From DASQYE01 sp036389315 (GTDB lineage Bacteria > Acidobacteriota > Blastocatellia > Pyrinomonadales > Pyrinomonadaceae), in contig DASVQF010000050.1 in the NCBI GenBank assembly GCA_036389315.1, positions 102,560 to 166,559 on the forward strand: a DNA stretch of 64,000 nt, read 5' to 3'. The translations under genes and the position numbers were made by a program. Below, piece after piece: positions 25,709-34,888 of this stretch. Under the pieces are notes generated by a model. That model did not search any database, had not been told where the DNA came from, and saw nothing but the letters and a program-made list of their open reading frames with translations. Within the stretch, counting starts at the first letter, position 1, and the number at the start of each line of letters is the position of its first letter.

Positions 25709-26470
25709 TTATTCGGGAACGAGCGCGGTGCGAAAGCCGAGCAGAGTCCAGTCCGTTTCCAGCTCTATCTCGCTGATGTAGGAGAAATCTCCGGCTCGGT
25801 TCGAGCCCGTGGCGAAGCAGGTCGCGTTGCCCTGCTCGTCTCTGTAAAAGCCCAGCTCAAGCGTCTCCGTCTCGCTCCATTCCGTGTGAAAAAGCGTGCC
25901 GATGAGATTGAAGACGGCGGGCGGGCAGATCGTCAGGCGATACCCTGCGGGCAAGAGCGAGCGCCTGCGCCAGTCTTCGTTGACGACGCGCACGAATTCA
26001 CGCAAAGAAAGATAGTTGTGCGCGTAGCGCGTCGAGTTGGTCATCCCGGCCCGCCCCAGGTAAAAGGCGAACGGGTCTGCGCTCGCGTCAAAACCGTAGG
26101 GCGTGCCGTAGAACTGGCGATTGCCCGGCAGGTATCGCGGCTTCAAAGTGGTTTCGACGCCGATGAGGTGGCCCTGGTGCTTGCTGTGCCCGCTTGTGAG
26201 CGCCTGGCGATAGCTCCGCCTGTGTTCGCGCGGGTGTGTAAAATCGCGCGGGGCCAGCGCGTAGAAACGGGCCATGTAAGCGTCGTCTAAGGGCACGGCC
26301 TCGGCCGAAGGGATGATGTGCCATTCGATGTTGAAGTAGGAGAGCTGCTCGACGGCCGTCGAGGGCAGCTCCGCGCTCAACGCCTCCGGCCCGAGCAGCT
26401 CTCGGTCTGATGCGAGCCCGAACGCCTCGCGCAGCTTCGCGCTCCGCTCTTCCAACAGCCTCTCGTTCAT
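25709..26470 (-). CDS. Protein of unknown function (253 residues)
   Basis: A soluble protein without signal peptide or membrane helices. Notable stretches include QLSYFNIEWHIIPSAEAVPL, LTSGHSKHQGHLIGVETTLK and PRYLPGNRQFYGTPYGFDAS. Scattered His, Asp and Trp residues suggest an enzyme, but no known catalytic motif is recognised. It is divergent from the RND efflux operon with 212 bp between the starts, so both may share a control region. I do not assign a function. Confidence 0.6.
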   Translation of the reverse strand: MNERLLEERSAKLREAFGLASDRELLGPEALSAELPSTAVEQLSYFNIEWHIIPSAEAVPLDDAYMARFYALAPRDFTHPREHRRSYRQALTSGHSKHQGHLIGVETTLKPRYLPGNRQFYGTPYGFDASADPFAFYLGRAGMTNSTRYAHNYLSLREFVRVVNEDWRRRSLLPAGYRLTICPPAVFNLIGTLFHTEWSETETLELGFYRDEQGNATCFATGSNRAGDFSYISEIELETDWTLLGFRTALVPE

Positions 26471-26682
26471 ACCCCACGCTCCTGGTCTTGTGATACATTT
26501 GACATGTTAACTCACAATTCATCCCCCATACTAAGAGTTGGAACCGACCGACTCAGGCCGCAACCCATCTTTGCCGCCCCGAAGGGCCCGTGGCCCACGG
26601 CAAAAATCTGTAACCGGCGAGCGAGCGCGGGCGTCTTTCATAAAGATAACGACGGAAGGCTTACAGAAAATAGATCGAAGGT

Positions 26683-28062
26683 ATGGCATCTTTATTTTTC
26701 TCCTACAGGGTTCGCGCGTCGGCGCTGCTGCTTTTTCCGTTGCTCGGGGTCGCGCTCCTGGGCGCTGCCTGTTCACGCTCAAGCTCGCAGGCCAACGGCA
26801 AGGAGACCCGAGCGGGCGGAGGCGGAGCATCATCGTCAGCGCCGGGCGCGGCCGAGGCGGCCGAAGCCCCTGCCGTGCAGGTCACGACCGTCCGCGTCGA
26901 AGCGCGCAGCGTGCCTTCCTTCATACAGGCCACCGGCAGCCTCACGGCCAACGAAAGCTCTAACGTCGCGCCGCAGACTTCGGGCCAGGTGGCCGCCACG
27001 CCCGTCAGCGTCGGAGCCTTCGTGCGCCAGGGCGAAGTGATCGCGCGCCTCAACGACCGCGACGCGCGCCTGCGCTTGCAGCAGGCCCAGGCGACAGCCC
27101 GGCAAGCCGCAGCGGCCGTGCGCCAGGCCGAAGTCCGGCTCGGTCTTGGGCCCAACTCTCGTTTCGACGCGAGCGCGATTCCGGAGGTCAGAGCCGCAGC
27201 CGCTTCTTACGAGGCAGCGTTGGCCCAGCAGAGGCTCGCCGAGGCCAACGCCCGGCGCTATGCCGAGCTGGTCGAGACGGGCGACGTGGCCCGCAGCGTC
27301 TACGATCAATACCGCACGCAGGCCGAGACGGCGCGGGCCCAGGTTGCTAATGCGCGGCAGCAGATGGAGACGGCCATCAACCAGGCCAGACAAAATAACC
27401 AGGGCATACAGACCGCGCAGGCCGCCCTTGAAGGAGCGCAGGCGCAGGTGGCGATTGCGCAGAAGGCTCTGGCCGATACGGTCGTGCGCTCGCCCTACGC
27501 AGGCTACGTCAGCGACCGGCCCATCGCGCGCGGCGAGTACGTGACGCCCGCCTCAGTCATCGCCACTGTGCTTTTGACCAACCCGCTCAAGTTGCAGCTT
27601 CAGGTTCCGGAACTCAACGCGCCGCGCATTCAATTGGGCATGGGCGTCTCCTTAAGCGTTGACGCTTACCCGGACAGAAAATTCGGCGGGCGCATCACGG
27701 CCATCAACCCGGCCATCGATCCTACGTCGCGCGCCGTCACGGTCGAGGCCACAGTTGACAATCCGGACAACGCCCTGCGCTCAGGCATGTTCGTCACGGC
27801 GCGCATCACGCTGCCGGGCGCGGGCCAGAGCGTCTACGTGCCGCAGTCGGCCGTCGTCAACGATCAGAACACCAACTCCTACCGCGTCTTCGTCGTCAAG
27901 GGCACGACGGCGCAGCTCAGGGTCGTGCAGATCGGGGACGTAGAGAACGGCTCTGTGCAGATTCTCTCCGGCGTGCAGCCGGACGAAGAGGTGGCGACCA
28001 GCAATTTAGAGCAGCTCTTCGAGGGAGCCAGAGTTCAGCCCACGCGCCAGCCCGGCAAGTGA
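26683..28062 (+). CDS. RND efflux periplasmic adaptor (MexA/AcrA-like)
   Basis: 459 residues. A hydrophobic N-terminus ending LLGAAC suggests a lipoprotein. The barrel-sandwich hybrid starts SVPSFIQATGSLTANESSNV, with VRQGEVIARLNDRDARL entering an alpha-hairpin rich in Ala and Gln (about residues 125-260). The lipoyl half returns as DTVVRSPYAGYVSDRPIARG. The beta-barrel follows, with GMGVSLSVDAYPDRKFGGRI and DNALRSGMFVTARI. It links the inner-membrane pump to the outer-membrane channel. The pump gene begins 15 bp downstream. The 5' leader holds a TTTGCCG/CGGCAAA hairpin near 26570-26604. Confidence 0.93.
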   Translation: MASLFFSYRVRASALLLFPLLGVALLGAACSRSSSQANGKETRAGGGGASSSAPGAAEAAEAPAVQVTTVRVEARSVPSFIQATGSLTANESSNVAPQTSGQVAATPVSVGAFVRQGEVIARLNDRDARLRLQQAQATARQAAAAVRQAEVRLGLGPNSRFDASAIPEVRAAAASYEAALAQQRLAEANARRYAELVETGDVARSVYDQYRTQAETARAQVANARQQMETAINQARQNNQGIQTAQAALEGAQAQVAIAQKALADTVVRSPYAGYVSDRPIARGEYVTPASVIATVLLTNPLKLQLQVPELNAPRIQLGMGVSLSVDAYPDRKFGGRITAINPAIDPTSRAVTVEATVDNPDNALRSGMFVTARITLPGAGQSVYVPQSAVVNDQNTNSYRVFVVKGTTAQLRVVQIGDVENGSVQILSGVQPDEEVATSNLEQLFEGARVQPTRQPGK

Positions 28063-28077
28063 AGCGATAATCGAGAT

Positions 28078-31000
28078 ATGCAGAAGCTAGCAGAAATTTG
28101 CGTGCGTCGTCCGGTCTTTGCGACCGTCATCATCCTGATTCTGACGGTCATCGGCGGCTTCTCTTTCTTCACGCTCGGCGTTGACCGCTTCCCGAAGATA
28201 GACGTGCCGACCGTGTCTGTGCAGACGACGAACGTCGGCGCGGCCCCGCAGGAGATCGAGACCGAGATCACGGACATCATCGAAGGCGCGGTCAACACAG
28301 TGCCCGGCATAGACGAGATGCGCTCCTCCTCTTCGCAGGGACGCTCGGTCGTGACCATCAACTTCAACCTTGAGAAAGACCCAGACCTCGCCACCCAGGA
28401 GGTGCGCGATAAGGTCAGCACGGTCATCAACCGTCTGCCCGAGACGGCCGACCCGCCCATCGTCAGAAAATCCGACCCGGACGCTTTCCCTGTCCTCGTC
28501 TACGCCATCAGCTCGCCGCGCTCCTCCATTGAGCTGACCGATATTGTCCAGAAGCAGATTCAGGAGCGCATCGAATCGGCCGACGGCGTCGGCGAAGTCG
28601 TCGTCTTCGGCGGACGCCAGCGCGAGATCAAAGTCTACGTTGACCCTGACCGGCTGCGCGCCTACAACATGTCTGTGACGGAAGTCACCAACGCCCTGCG
28701 CGCGCAGAACCTTGAGCTGCCGGGCGGACGCCTCGACGAGGGCGCGCGTACAGTGACGCTTCGCACCCTCTCGCGCGTCGAGCGTGTCGAAGATTTCAAC
28801 GACATCGTCATCACGACGAAGAACGGCTACCAGGTCAAGATTCGTGACATCGGCCGCGTCGAAGATAGCGGCGTTGACCCGACTTCGGCCGCTTCGCTCG
28901 ACGGCACGCCGAGCGTCTCTTTAGGCATCCGCAAGCAGTCGGGCGCAAACACCATCGCCGTCATCAACGCCGTCAAGCAGCGCATGGCCGAGATTCAGCC
29001 GCTCCTTCCGCCCGACCTCAAGATCGTCGTCACGCGCGACCAATCGGAATTCATCGAGACCAGCCTGCACGCCATCGAAGAGCACCTCGTAGTCGGCGGC
29101 TTCCTGGCAGCCCTCATAGTCTTTCTCTTCCTGTGGAACTTCCGCTCGACGATCATCGCCGCCCTGGCCATTCCGACTTCGATCATCTCGGCCTTTGCGC
29201 TGATCGCCGCCCTCGGTTACTCGCTCAACCAGATGACCATGCTCGCCTTGACGCTGATGGTGGGCATTGTGATTGACGACGCGATAGTCGTGCTTGAGAA
29301 CATCTATCGCTTCGTCGAAGAGAAAGGGATGCATCCCTTCCAGGCCGCCATAGAGGGCACGCGCGAGATCGGCCTGGCCGTCATGGCGACGACCCTCTCT
29401 CTGCTCGCAGTCTTCGTCCCCGTAGGCTTCATGTCGGGCATCGTCGGCCGCTTCATGTCCTCCTTCGGCCTGACCTCTGCCGCAGCGATTGCCGTCAGTT
29501 TGATAGTCTCTTTCACCCTGACGCCGATGCTCGCCGCGCGCTGGATTAAGCCGCCGCAGGAGACCGTCACGCCCGAAGGCGTGCCCTTCGGCGCTGGCGG
29601 CAGCAGCAGCGGCGGTGACGATGACGAGGATGAAGGTGAAGGGCCGGAGCATGTCGCCCCGCCACACGCGACGAAGGAGCACTCTTCATCCAAGGGCGGA
29701 CGCTTTTATCGCCCGGTTGATCGCGCCTACATGTGGATGCTCAGGTGGTCTATGGCCCATCGCTGGGTCGTGATCCTCATCTGCCTGCTCGTCATAGCTT
29801 CAATCGTGCCGCTCTATCGCATCGTCGGCTACAACTTCCTGCCGGACGAAGACGAATCCTCTTTCCAGGTCAACCTGCGCGCGCCACAGGGCACTAGCCT
29901 GCCCGCCACGCAATCCGTGGCCGACCGCATAGCGCGCGACGTACGCGAACAGATTCCCGGCGTCGAGAGCACGCTCGTCAACGCCGGAGGCGGTGGCGGA
30001 GGAGGAAATCAATCGCCGAATACCGGCTCCGTCTCAGTCCGCCTGCGCCCCGTCGTTGAGCGCAAGTACTCGCAGGCCGAATTGATTCAGATGACGCGCG
30101 ACCTGATACGCAAGCGCAAGTACCCTAAGGAATACGTCATCACGGCTTCGGGCGCGTCCTCCATCGGCTTTGCCGTCGGTGCCGGGCGCGGCGCGTCTTC
30201 GCTCGGTCTCTACATCAGCGGCCCCGACATTCAAAAACTGGACGAGTACTCCGAGAAGCTCGTCGAGCGCATCAAGCAGGATCAGAACTTCCGCGACGCC
30301 GACCGCTCGCTTCAGTTGAGCAGCCCCGAAGTGAGAGTCCACATCGACCGCCAGCGCGCAGCAGACCTCGGCGTCAAGGCCGGCGACGTGGCCCAGGCTC
30401 TCAACACCCTCGCCGCAGGACAGAGGGTGACGACCTACAGCGAGGGCTCAGACCAGTACGACGTGGTCGTGCGCGCGGGCGAAGAGTTCCGGCGCACGCG
30501 CGATGCCTTGCGCAACTTCTCGGTCGCCTCGGCGACGGGCGCGCCCGTCGAGTTGGAGAAGCTGGTGCGCCTGGAAGAGGGAGAGAGCCCGGCTTCGATT
30601 GACCGTTTGAACCGCCAGCGGCAAGTGACCATCTCCGCGAACCTCGCGCCCGGTGGCTCTGAGGCCGAAGGGCTCGCAAGCATTCAGCGTTACGCGCAGG
30701 AGTTGAACATGGAGGCCGCCTACCATACGGGCGTGACGGGCCAGTCCAAAGAGTTGCAGCGTGCGAATCAATCTTTCATGCTCGCCTTCCTGCTCTCCTT
30801 CATCTTCATGTACCTGATCCTGGCGGCGCAGTTCGAGTCCTTCATTCATCCGGTCACTATCTTGCTGACGCTGCCGCTCTCGATTCCGTTCGCGCTGCTC
30901 TCGACGATGATCGCGGGCCAGCGCCTCAACATCTTCTCGGCGCTCGGCATCCTGCTCCTGTTCGGTATCGTCAAGAAGAACGCGATTCTACAGATTGACC

Positions 31001-31458
31001 ATACGAACGAGCTGCGCTCGCACGGCATGGAGCGTTACAGCGCCATCCTGCAAGCCAACCGCGACCGCCTGCGACCCATCCTGATGACGACGATAGCCCT
31101 GGTCGCAGGGATGATTCCGCTCATCCTCGGCACGGGCGCGGGCGCTGCGACGAACCGCTCGATAGGCGTGCTGGTGGTCGGCGGACAATCGCTCTGTTTG
31201 CTGCTGACGCTGCTGGCCGTGCCCGTCTTTTACTCGCTCTTTGAGGACGCTATGGAATCGCGCGTGTGGGGTTACGTGGGGACGACGTACGGGACTTTCG
31301 CGGGCGGCGTGCGCAGGCGTTTCGCCGGAGGCTGGACGGCTTTCGCTCAGATGTTCTCGCGCTCCGGCGCTAAGCCTTCGGCGGCGGCTGCCGCTGGGCC
31401 CAAGCCCGCGCGCAAAGCCGGGAAGGACAGCTATGCAGACCAAGCGTCAGGTGATTAA
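28078..31458 (+). CDS. RND multidrug efflux pump (AcrB/HAE1 type)
   Basis: 1126 residues. It opens MQKLAEICVRRPVFATVIIL and has the RND repeats, with helix 4 carrying GIVIDDAIVVLENIYR, whose paired Asp residues are the proton-relay site. GFMSGIVGRFMSSFGLTSA and AGQRLNIFSALGILLLFGIV mark the other helix bundles. It is somewhat longer than AcrB (1049), partly because of an acidic Gly/Ser/Asp insertion around residues 505-540 (GGDDDEDEGEGPE). It sits between its adaptor and TolC-type channel genes in one operon. Drug or metabolite specificity cannot be read; the proton-relay pair argues for proton-driven efflux. Confidence 0.95.
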   Translation: MQKLAEICVRRPVFATVIILILTVIGGFSFFTLGVDRFPKIDVPTVSVQTTNVGAAPQEIETEITDIIEGAVNTVPGIDEMRSSSSQGRSVVTINFNLEKDPDLATQEVRDKVSTVINRLPETADPPIVRKSDPDAFPVLVYAISSPRSSIELTDIVQKQIQERIESADGVGEVVVFGGRQREIKVYVDPDRLRAYNMSVTEVTNALRAQNLELPGGRLDEGARTVTLRTLSRVERVEDFNDIVITTKNGYQVKIRDIGRVEDSGVDPTSAASLDGTPSVSLGIRKQSGANTIAVINAVKQRMAEIQPLLPPDLKIVVTRDQSEFIETSLHAIEEHLVVGGFLAALIVFLFLWNFRSTIIAALAIPTSIISAFALIAALGYSLNQMTMLALTLMVGIVIDDAIVVLENIYRFVEEKGMHPFQAAIEGTREIGLAVMATTLSLLAVFVPVGFMSGIVGRFMSSFGLTSAAAIAVSLIVSFTLTPMLAARWIKPPQETVTPEGVPFGAGGSSSGGDDDEDEGEGPEHVAPPHATKEHSSSKGGRFYRPVDRAYMWMLRWSMAHRWVVILICLLVIASIVPLYRIVGYNFLPDEDESSFQVNLRAPQGTSLPATQSVADRIARDVREQIPGVESTLVNAGGGGGGGNQSPNTGSVSVRLRPVVERKYSQAELIQMTRDLIRKRKYPKEYVITASGASSIGFAVGAGRGASSLGLYISGPDIQKLDEYSEKLVERIKQDQNFRDADRSLQLSSPEVRVHIDRQRAADLGVKAGDVAQALNTLAAGQRVTTYSEGSDQYDVVVRAGEEFRRTRDALRNFSVASATGAPVELEKLVRLEEGESPASIDRLNRQRQVTISANLAPGGSEAEGLASIQRYAQELNMEAAYHTGVTGQSKELQRANQSFMLAFLLSFIFMYLILAAQFESFIHPVTILLTLPLSIPFALLSTMIAGQRLNIFSALGILLLFGIVKKNAILQIDHTNELRSHGMERYSAILQANRDRLRPILMTTIALVAGMIPLILGTGAGAATNRSIGVLVVGGQSLCLLLTLLAVPVFYSLFEDAMESRVWGYVGTTYGTFAGGVRRRFAGGWTAFAQMFSRSGAKPSAAAAAGPKPARKAGKDSYADQASGD

Positions 31459-31463
31459 AAGCA

Positions 31464-31562
31464 GATTCAAACAGGATGGACAGGATAAGAAAAGAGATGA
31501 AATATTCAGCCAATAGCGATTTTTATATTTATCCTGTTCATCCTGTCTATCCTGTGAATTTC
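31464..31562. repeat. Dispersed inverted repeat, ATCCTGT 9-bp-period family
   Basis: The left part carries ACAGGATGGACAGGATAAG; the right part carries three ATCCTGT units at 9-bp spacing. The arms are complementary, starting GATTCAAACAGGAT near 31464. It occupies the gap between the pump and TolC genes. An open frame runs through it from 31476, encoding YPVHPVYPV, so it can be mistaken for the N-terminus of the TolC protein. Confidence 0.75.
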
Positions 31563-31571
31563 TCTTCTCGC

Positions 31572-33776
31572 GTGAGGGGCAGCCTGGGGCGCATCTTCTT
31601 TGGCGCTCTTCTTCTCTTCACTATTAATGTCCAGGCGCAGCAGCCGACCGCCTCGCCTTCGCCGCTGCCGCCCAACGCTGCGGGCGAGACCGTGCGACCG
31701 AGCAACGAGACGCAGCAGAGCACGCAGCCGCAGACGGGCCCGGAACAGCAGCGCCGCGAGACCGCGCCCCGCACAGAGGGGCCGCGCCCTCCCTCGCCGC
31801 AAACGCCCGGACAGAGTGGGCCCAATGTCGGACTGCCCACAACCGCACAGCCCGCCGGGACGGCCGGGCCGCAGACGAACACCACCGGCACTGCCCCGAC
31901 AACGGGTACGACTCAACCGGGCGCTACGACTCCCGGTGTCCCGCAGACGCCGGGGCAGAGCGTCGGCGTTTCGACAGGGATAGCTCCGGCCGAGCTGCCG
32001 CAGGAGCCGCCCGTGGTTGCTCCTAACTACACTGCTCCGCCGCGACCGCTGCCTTCGGCCGAGCGCGTCGGCGTCGATGTTGCAAACGGCCTGCCTTTGT
32101 CTCTGAACGATGCGATTCGTCTCGCGCTCAAGAACAACAACGACATTGACGCTTCGCGCATAGACGTGCAGGTCGCCGAATTTAATCTGACGGCGGCGCG
32201 CGGCGTCTATGACCCTGTGCTCTCATCCGAAAACTTCTTTGAGCGAGCGACCACGCCGACCAGTTCAAGCATCGGAGGCGGCGGCGCGACGGGAACGGTC
32301 ACGCAGCAGGACGCCACTGGCTCGGCACGTCTCGGCGGATTCTCGCCGTGGGGCGGAGGCTCTTACCAACTCGATTTTTCTTCGACTCGCCTGACGACCA
32401 CGAACCAGAACGTCCGTCTCAACCCGCAGTTTCCGACAGCTTTGACTTTTACCTATACGCAGCCGCTCTGGCGCGGCCTGCGCTTCGACAACAATCGCCG
32501 CCAGATCGAGATTGCCCGCAAGAACCTCTCGCTCTCGGACGCGCAGTTTCGCCAGCGCGCCATCGAGACCATCACGCAAGTCGAGCAGGCTTACTGGGAC
32601 TTGGTCTTCGCCTTGCGCAACCTGCAAGTTCAGATAGATGCCGTCAAGCAGGCGCGCATTCAGGTCGAAAGCAATCAACGTCTGGTCGAGAAGGGCGTCC
32701 TCGCGCCGATTGACATCGTGGCGGCGACGACGCAGGTCACGACTTTCGAGCAGAACGTCTACACGGCGCAGGAATCTGTGACGCAGGCCGAGAATACTTT
32801 GAAGACGCTCATCCTGCCCACTCGCACAGAGGCCATGTGGTCGCGCGCCATCACGCCCGTTACGCCCGTGAGCCTTGAAGCGCCGCGCGTGCCTCTTGAG
32901 CAGGCCGTGCGCGCCGCACTGGACAATCGCCCGGAGTTGGCCCAACTGAAGACGACCGCAGAGATCAACCGCGTGGACGTGAGATTCTTCCGCGAGCAGA
33001 CGAAGCCGCAGATTGATTTGGTCGGAACCTACACGACCGTCGGTTTGGCCGGAACGCTCGTCCAGGCCAATCAGAACGCGACGAGCACGACGAGCCTTTT
33101 GACGGCGCGCGTCAACGAGCTTTCGGCGCTCGCCGGACTGGACGCGCTGCCCACGTCTTCGACGACCACGTCGGTCGCGCCGCAGCTTGTCGGCGGTTAC
33201 TCGCAATCGCTGCAAAACCTGATCTCGCAGAACTACCCGACGGCGCGCGTGGGCGTGCGCGTCTCGCTGCCGCTACGGAATCGCACGGCCGAAGCCAACC
33301 TGGGAAGCGCGCTCGCGCAAGGCAGCCGGATAGAGAATCAGCTCGCGCAGGCCGAGCAGTTGATCGAAGCAGACGTGCGCAATTCCATACAGGCCGTGCG
33401 CTCGGCCGAAGCACGACTGGCCTCGGCTGCGGCTGCGCGCTCTTCCGCAGAGCAACAGTATGCGAGCGAGCAGAGACAGTTCCGCGCAGGAACCACGACT
33501 CTCTTCCTGGTCTTGCAGCGCCAGACAGACCTGCTCGCCGCGCGCGCACGCGAGCTACAGGCGCAGACCGATCTCAACAAATCCATCGCACAGTTCCAGC
33601 GCGCGACCGGCACGACGCTTTCGGCCAACAACGTCGCCGTCAGAACGGACACGCCGCTGCGGCGCGAGCTTGAACAAAGACCGGCCTCCATCGAAACGAA
33701 GCCGGACACAGCAGCGGCGGCAACAACAGCGACGCCCACGGCCAGAGCTTCTGCGGGCGCAGGCTCCGATCAGTAG
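31572..33776 (+). CDS. TolC-family outer-membrane efflux channel with Pro/Thr-rich N-terminus
   Basis: About 734 residues from a GTG at 31572, which gives a normal signal peptide (GSLGRIFFGALLLFTINVQA); the frame is open back to 31476 but only through the dispersed repeat. A Pro/Thr/Gln-rich segment of about 130 residues follows. The TolC domain begins near NGLPLSLNDAIRLALKNNND, with VEQAYWDLVFALRNLQVQ and a second repeat ending near LQAQTDLNKSIAQFQRATGT. It completes the adaptor-pump-channel operon. It is longer than E. coli TolC mainly because of the low-complexity head and tail. Confidence 0.88.
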   Translation: MRGSLGRIFFGALLLFTINVQAQQPTASPSPLPPNAAGETVRPSNETQQSTQPQTGPEQQRRETAPRTEGPRPPSPQTPGQSGPNVGLPTTAQPAGTAGPQTNTTGTAPTTGTTQPGATTPGVPQTPGQSVGVSTGIAPAELPQEPPVVAPNYTAPPRPLPSAERVGVDVANGLPLSLNDAIRLALKNNNDIDASRIDVQVAEFNLTAARGVYDPVLSSENFFERATTPTSSSIGGGGATGTVTQQDATGSARLGGFSPWGGGSYQLDFSSTRLTTTNQNVRLNPQFPTALTFTYTQPLWRGLRFDNNRRQIEIARKNLSLSDAQFRQRAIETITQVEQAYWDLVFALRNLQVQIDAVKQARIQVESNQRLVEKGVLAPIDIVAATTQVTTFEQNVYTAQESVTQAENTLKTLILPTRTEAMWSRAITPVTPVSLEAPRVPLEQAVRAALDNRPELAQLKTTAEINRVDVRFFREQTKPQIDLVGTYTTVGLAGTLVQANQNATSTTSLLTARVNELSALAGLDALPTSSTTTSVAPQLVGGYSQSLQNLISQNYPTARVGVRVSLPLRNRTAEANLGSALAQGSRIENQLAQAEQLIEADVRNSIQAVRSAEARLASAAAARSSAEQQYASEQRQFRAGTTTLFLVLQRQTDLLAARARELQAQTDLNKSIAQFQRATGTTLSANNVAVRTDTPLRRELEQRPASIETKPDTAAAATTATPTARASAGAGSDQ

Positions 33777-33815
33777 AGCCGTCACGTATTCGCCTGAAGA
33801 GGCGTTATAACTTCG

Positions 33816-34484
33816 ATGCTTACCCCTGACTTCAGCCATCGGACTTTGACGCGCGCCTCGCTTCTCGTCTGCTCTCTTCTCCTGCTCACGGCCGGCTGTC
33901 GCTCGACAAAAGAGCAGGGCTCGTCTGCCAGCATCATCGTCGTCAACGCTCCGTCGGCTGGCGTCGTGCGCCGCGTACTGGTCGCGGAGGGCGTTCGGGT
34001 AGAAGCGGGCGCGCCTATAGTCGAGATCGCAGTGCTGAGCGAAAGACTAACGGTTACGCCCAGTCCGGGTGAGAGCGCCGAGTCGCTCGCCGTGCGCAAC
34101 GTCAAATCGGCCAGCGCCGAGATTGAGGCCGCGCGCGCAGAGGTCGTGCGCCACGAAGCGGAGGTCTCGCGCCTGACGCCCCTGGTGGCTTCGGGCGAGG
34201 CTTCGCAGGCCCAGCTCGACGGCGAGCGTGCGCTCTATGAGCGGGCCCAGCAGCGTTTGCAGAAAGCGCAGGAGGCCGAGAAAAGCGCACAGTCCGGATT
34301 GCTTGCCGCGCGCCAGCCCGGCAGCATGGCCCAATCGAACACGGCCACAGCGCCCGTCGCCCGTGAACAGATAGTCGCCGCGCAAGCCTCCTCGGGCGGG
34401 ACTGTGCGCGTCATCAGCGCGCGCGTCGGCGACCGCGTCACGGCCGGGCAGCCCCTAGCCACGCTCAGCACGGATGGGCCATAA
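33816..34484 (+). CDS. Lipoprotein with biotinyl-lipoyl/HlyD-like hairpin
   Basis: 222 residues. LLLLTAGC is a clear lipobox. The mature part has the two lipoyl half-motifs, APSAGVVRRVLVAEGVRVEA and VRVISARVGDRVTAGQPLAT, separated by a long Ala/Glu-rich coiled-coil hairpin (about residues 95-165). This is a miniature adaptor lacking the beta-barrel and membrane-proximal domains. It lies 39 bp after the TolC gene and may belong to the same operon. A role in efflux is inferred from architecture and position. Confidence 0.78.
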   Translation: MLTPDFSHRTLTRASLLVCSLLLLTAGCRSTKEQGSSASIIVVNAPSAGVVRRVLVAEGVRVEAGAPIVEIAVLSERLTVTPSPGESAESLAVRNVKSASAEIEAARAEVVRHEAEVSRLTPLVASGEASQAQLDGERALYERAQQRLQKAQEAEKSAQSGLLAARQPGSMAQSNTATAPVAREQIVAAQASSGGTVRVISARVGDRVTAGQPLATLSTDGP

Positions 34485-34490
34485 AGGCAG

Positions 34491-34697
34491 ATGCGAAGGG
34501 CTGAATCAGGTCTCTCGAACATAGGGCCGCGTGAGCAGCGCAAGCGTCGCGCGATGGGCACGGTCGCGCTCGTGGCCGGAGCGGGGCTCGCCCTCGCGCT
34601 GGTCGCAACCGATGCGCCGCGCGCGCTCAGGCTGCTCATCTTCTTTCCCATCTGGCTCGCAGCCCTGGGTCTCTTCCAGGCGCGCGAGAAGACTTGA
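34491..34697 (+). CDS. Small two-helix membrane protein
   Basis: 68 residues, starting 6 bp after the lipoyl-hairpin gene, with AAAGGCAG before the ATG. A basic N-terminus (GPREQRKRRAMG) leads into two hydrophobic helices, VALVAGAGLALALVA and LRLLIFFPIWLAALGLFQA. Family not recognised. Tight spacing suggests it is coexpressed with the genes on either side. Confidence 0.65.
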   Translation: MRRAESGLSNIGPREQRKRRAMGTVALVAGAGLALALVATDAPRALRLLIFFPIWLAALGLFQAREKT

Positions 34698-34703
34698 ATC
34701 GCG

Positions 34704-34862
34704 ATGGCTGCGCGCGGGACGTGCAACATGGACGGGGGAGAGAAAGCGATTGAAGATGCGGCGCTGGTCGGAAAGCTTCGCGCGAGTGCGCGCGCCGTGC
34801 ATCGCCGGGCGCTCATCACTGCGACCGTCGCGACGCTGGTGGCGCTCGCTTTTCCCGGTTGA
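34704..34862 (+). CDS. Very small single-helix membrane protein
   Basis: 52 residues if the ATG at 34704 is used, 44 from the ATG at 34728. It begins 6 bp after the previous small gene. A charged part with GEKAIEDAALVGKLRASARA precedes one C-terminal helix (LITATVATLVALAF). The frame is open across the gap and keeps the tight spacing of its neighbours, which supports its being real, but the protein is too short for a firm call. Confidence 0.45.
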   Translation: MAARGTCNMDGGEKAIEDAALVGKLRASARAVHRRALITATVATLVALAFPG

Positions 34863-34888
34863 GAGACGAAGAGGAGGGCTTGAGGGGG

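Noticed and set aside
26570..26604. Riboswitch or attenuator in the RND operon leader
   Set aside because: A TTTGCCG/CGGCAAA hairpin exists, but no known riboswitch core or leader peptide was found; noted only in the adaptor entry.
31464..31562. Possible CRISPR array (regular ATCCTGT units)
   Set aside because: Units are 7 bp at 9-bp period without spacers of 25-40 bp, and no cas genes are near.
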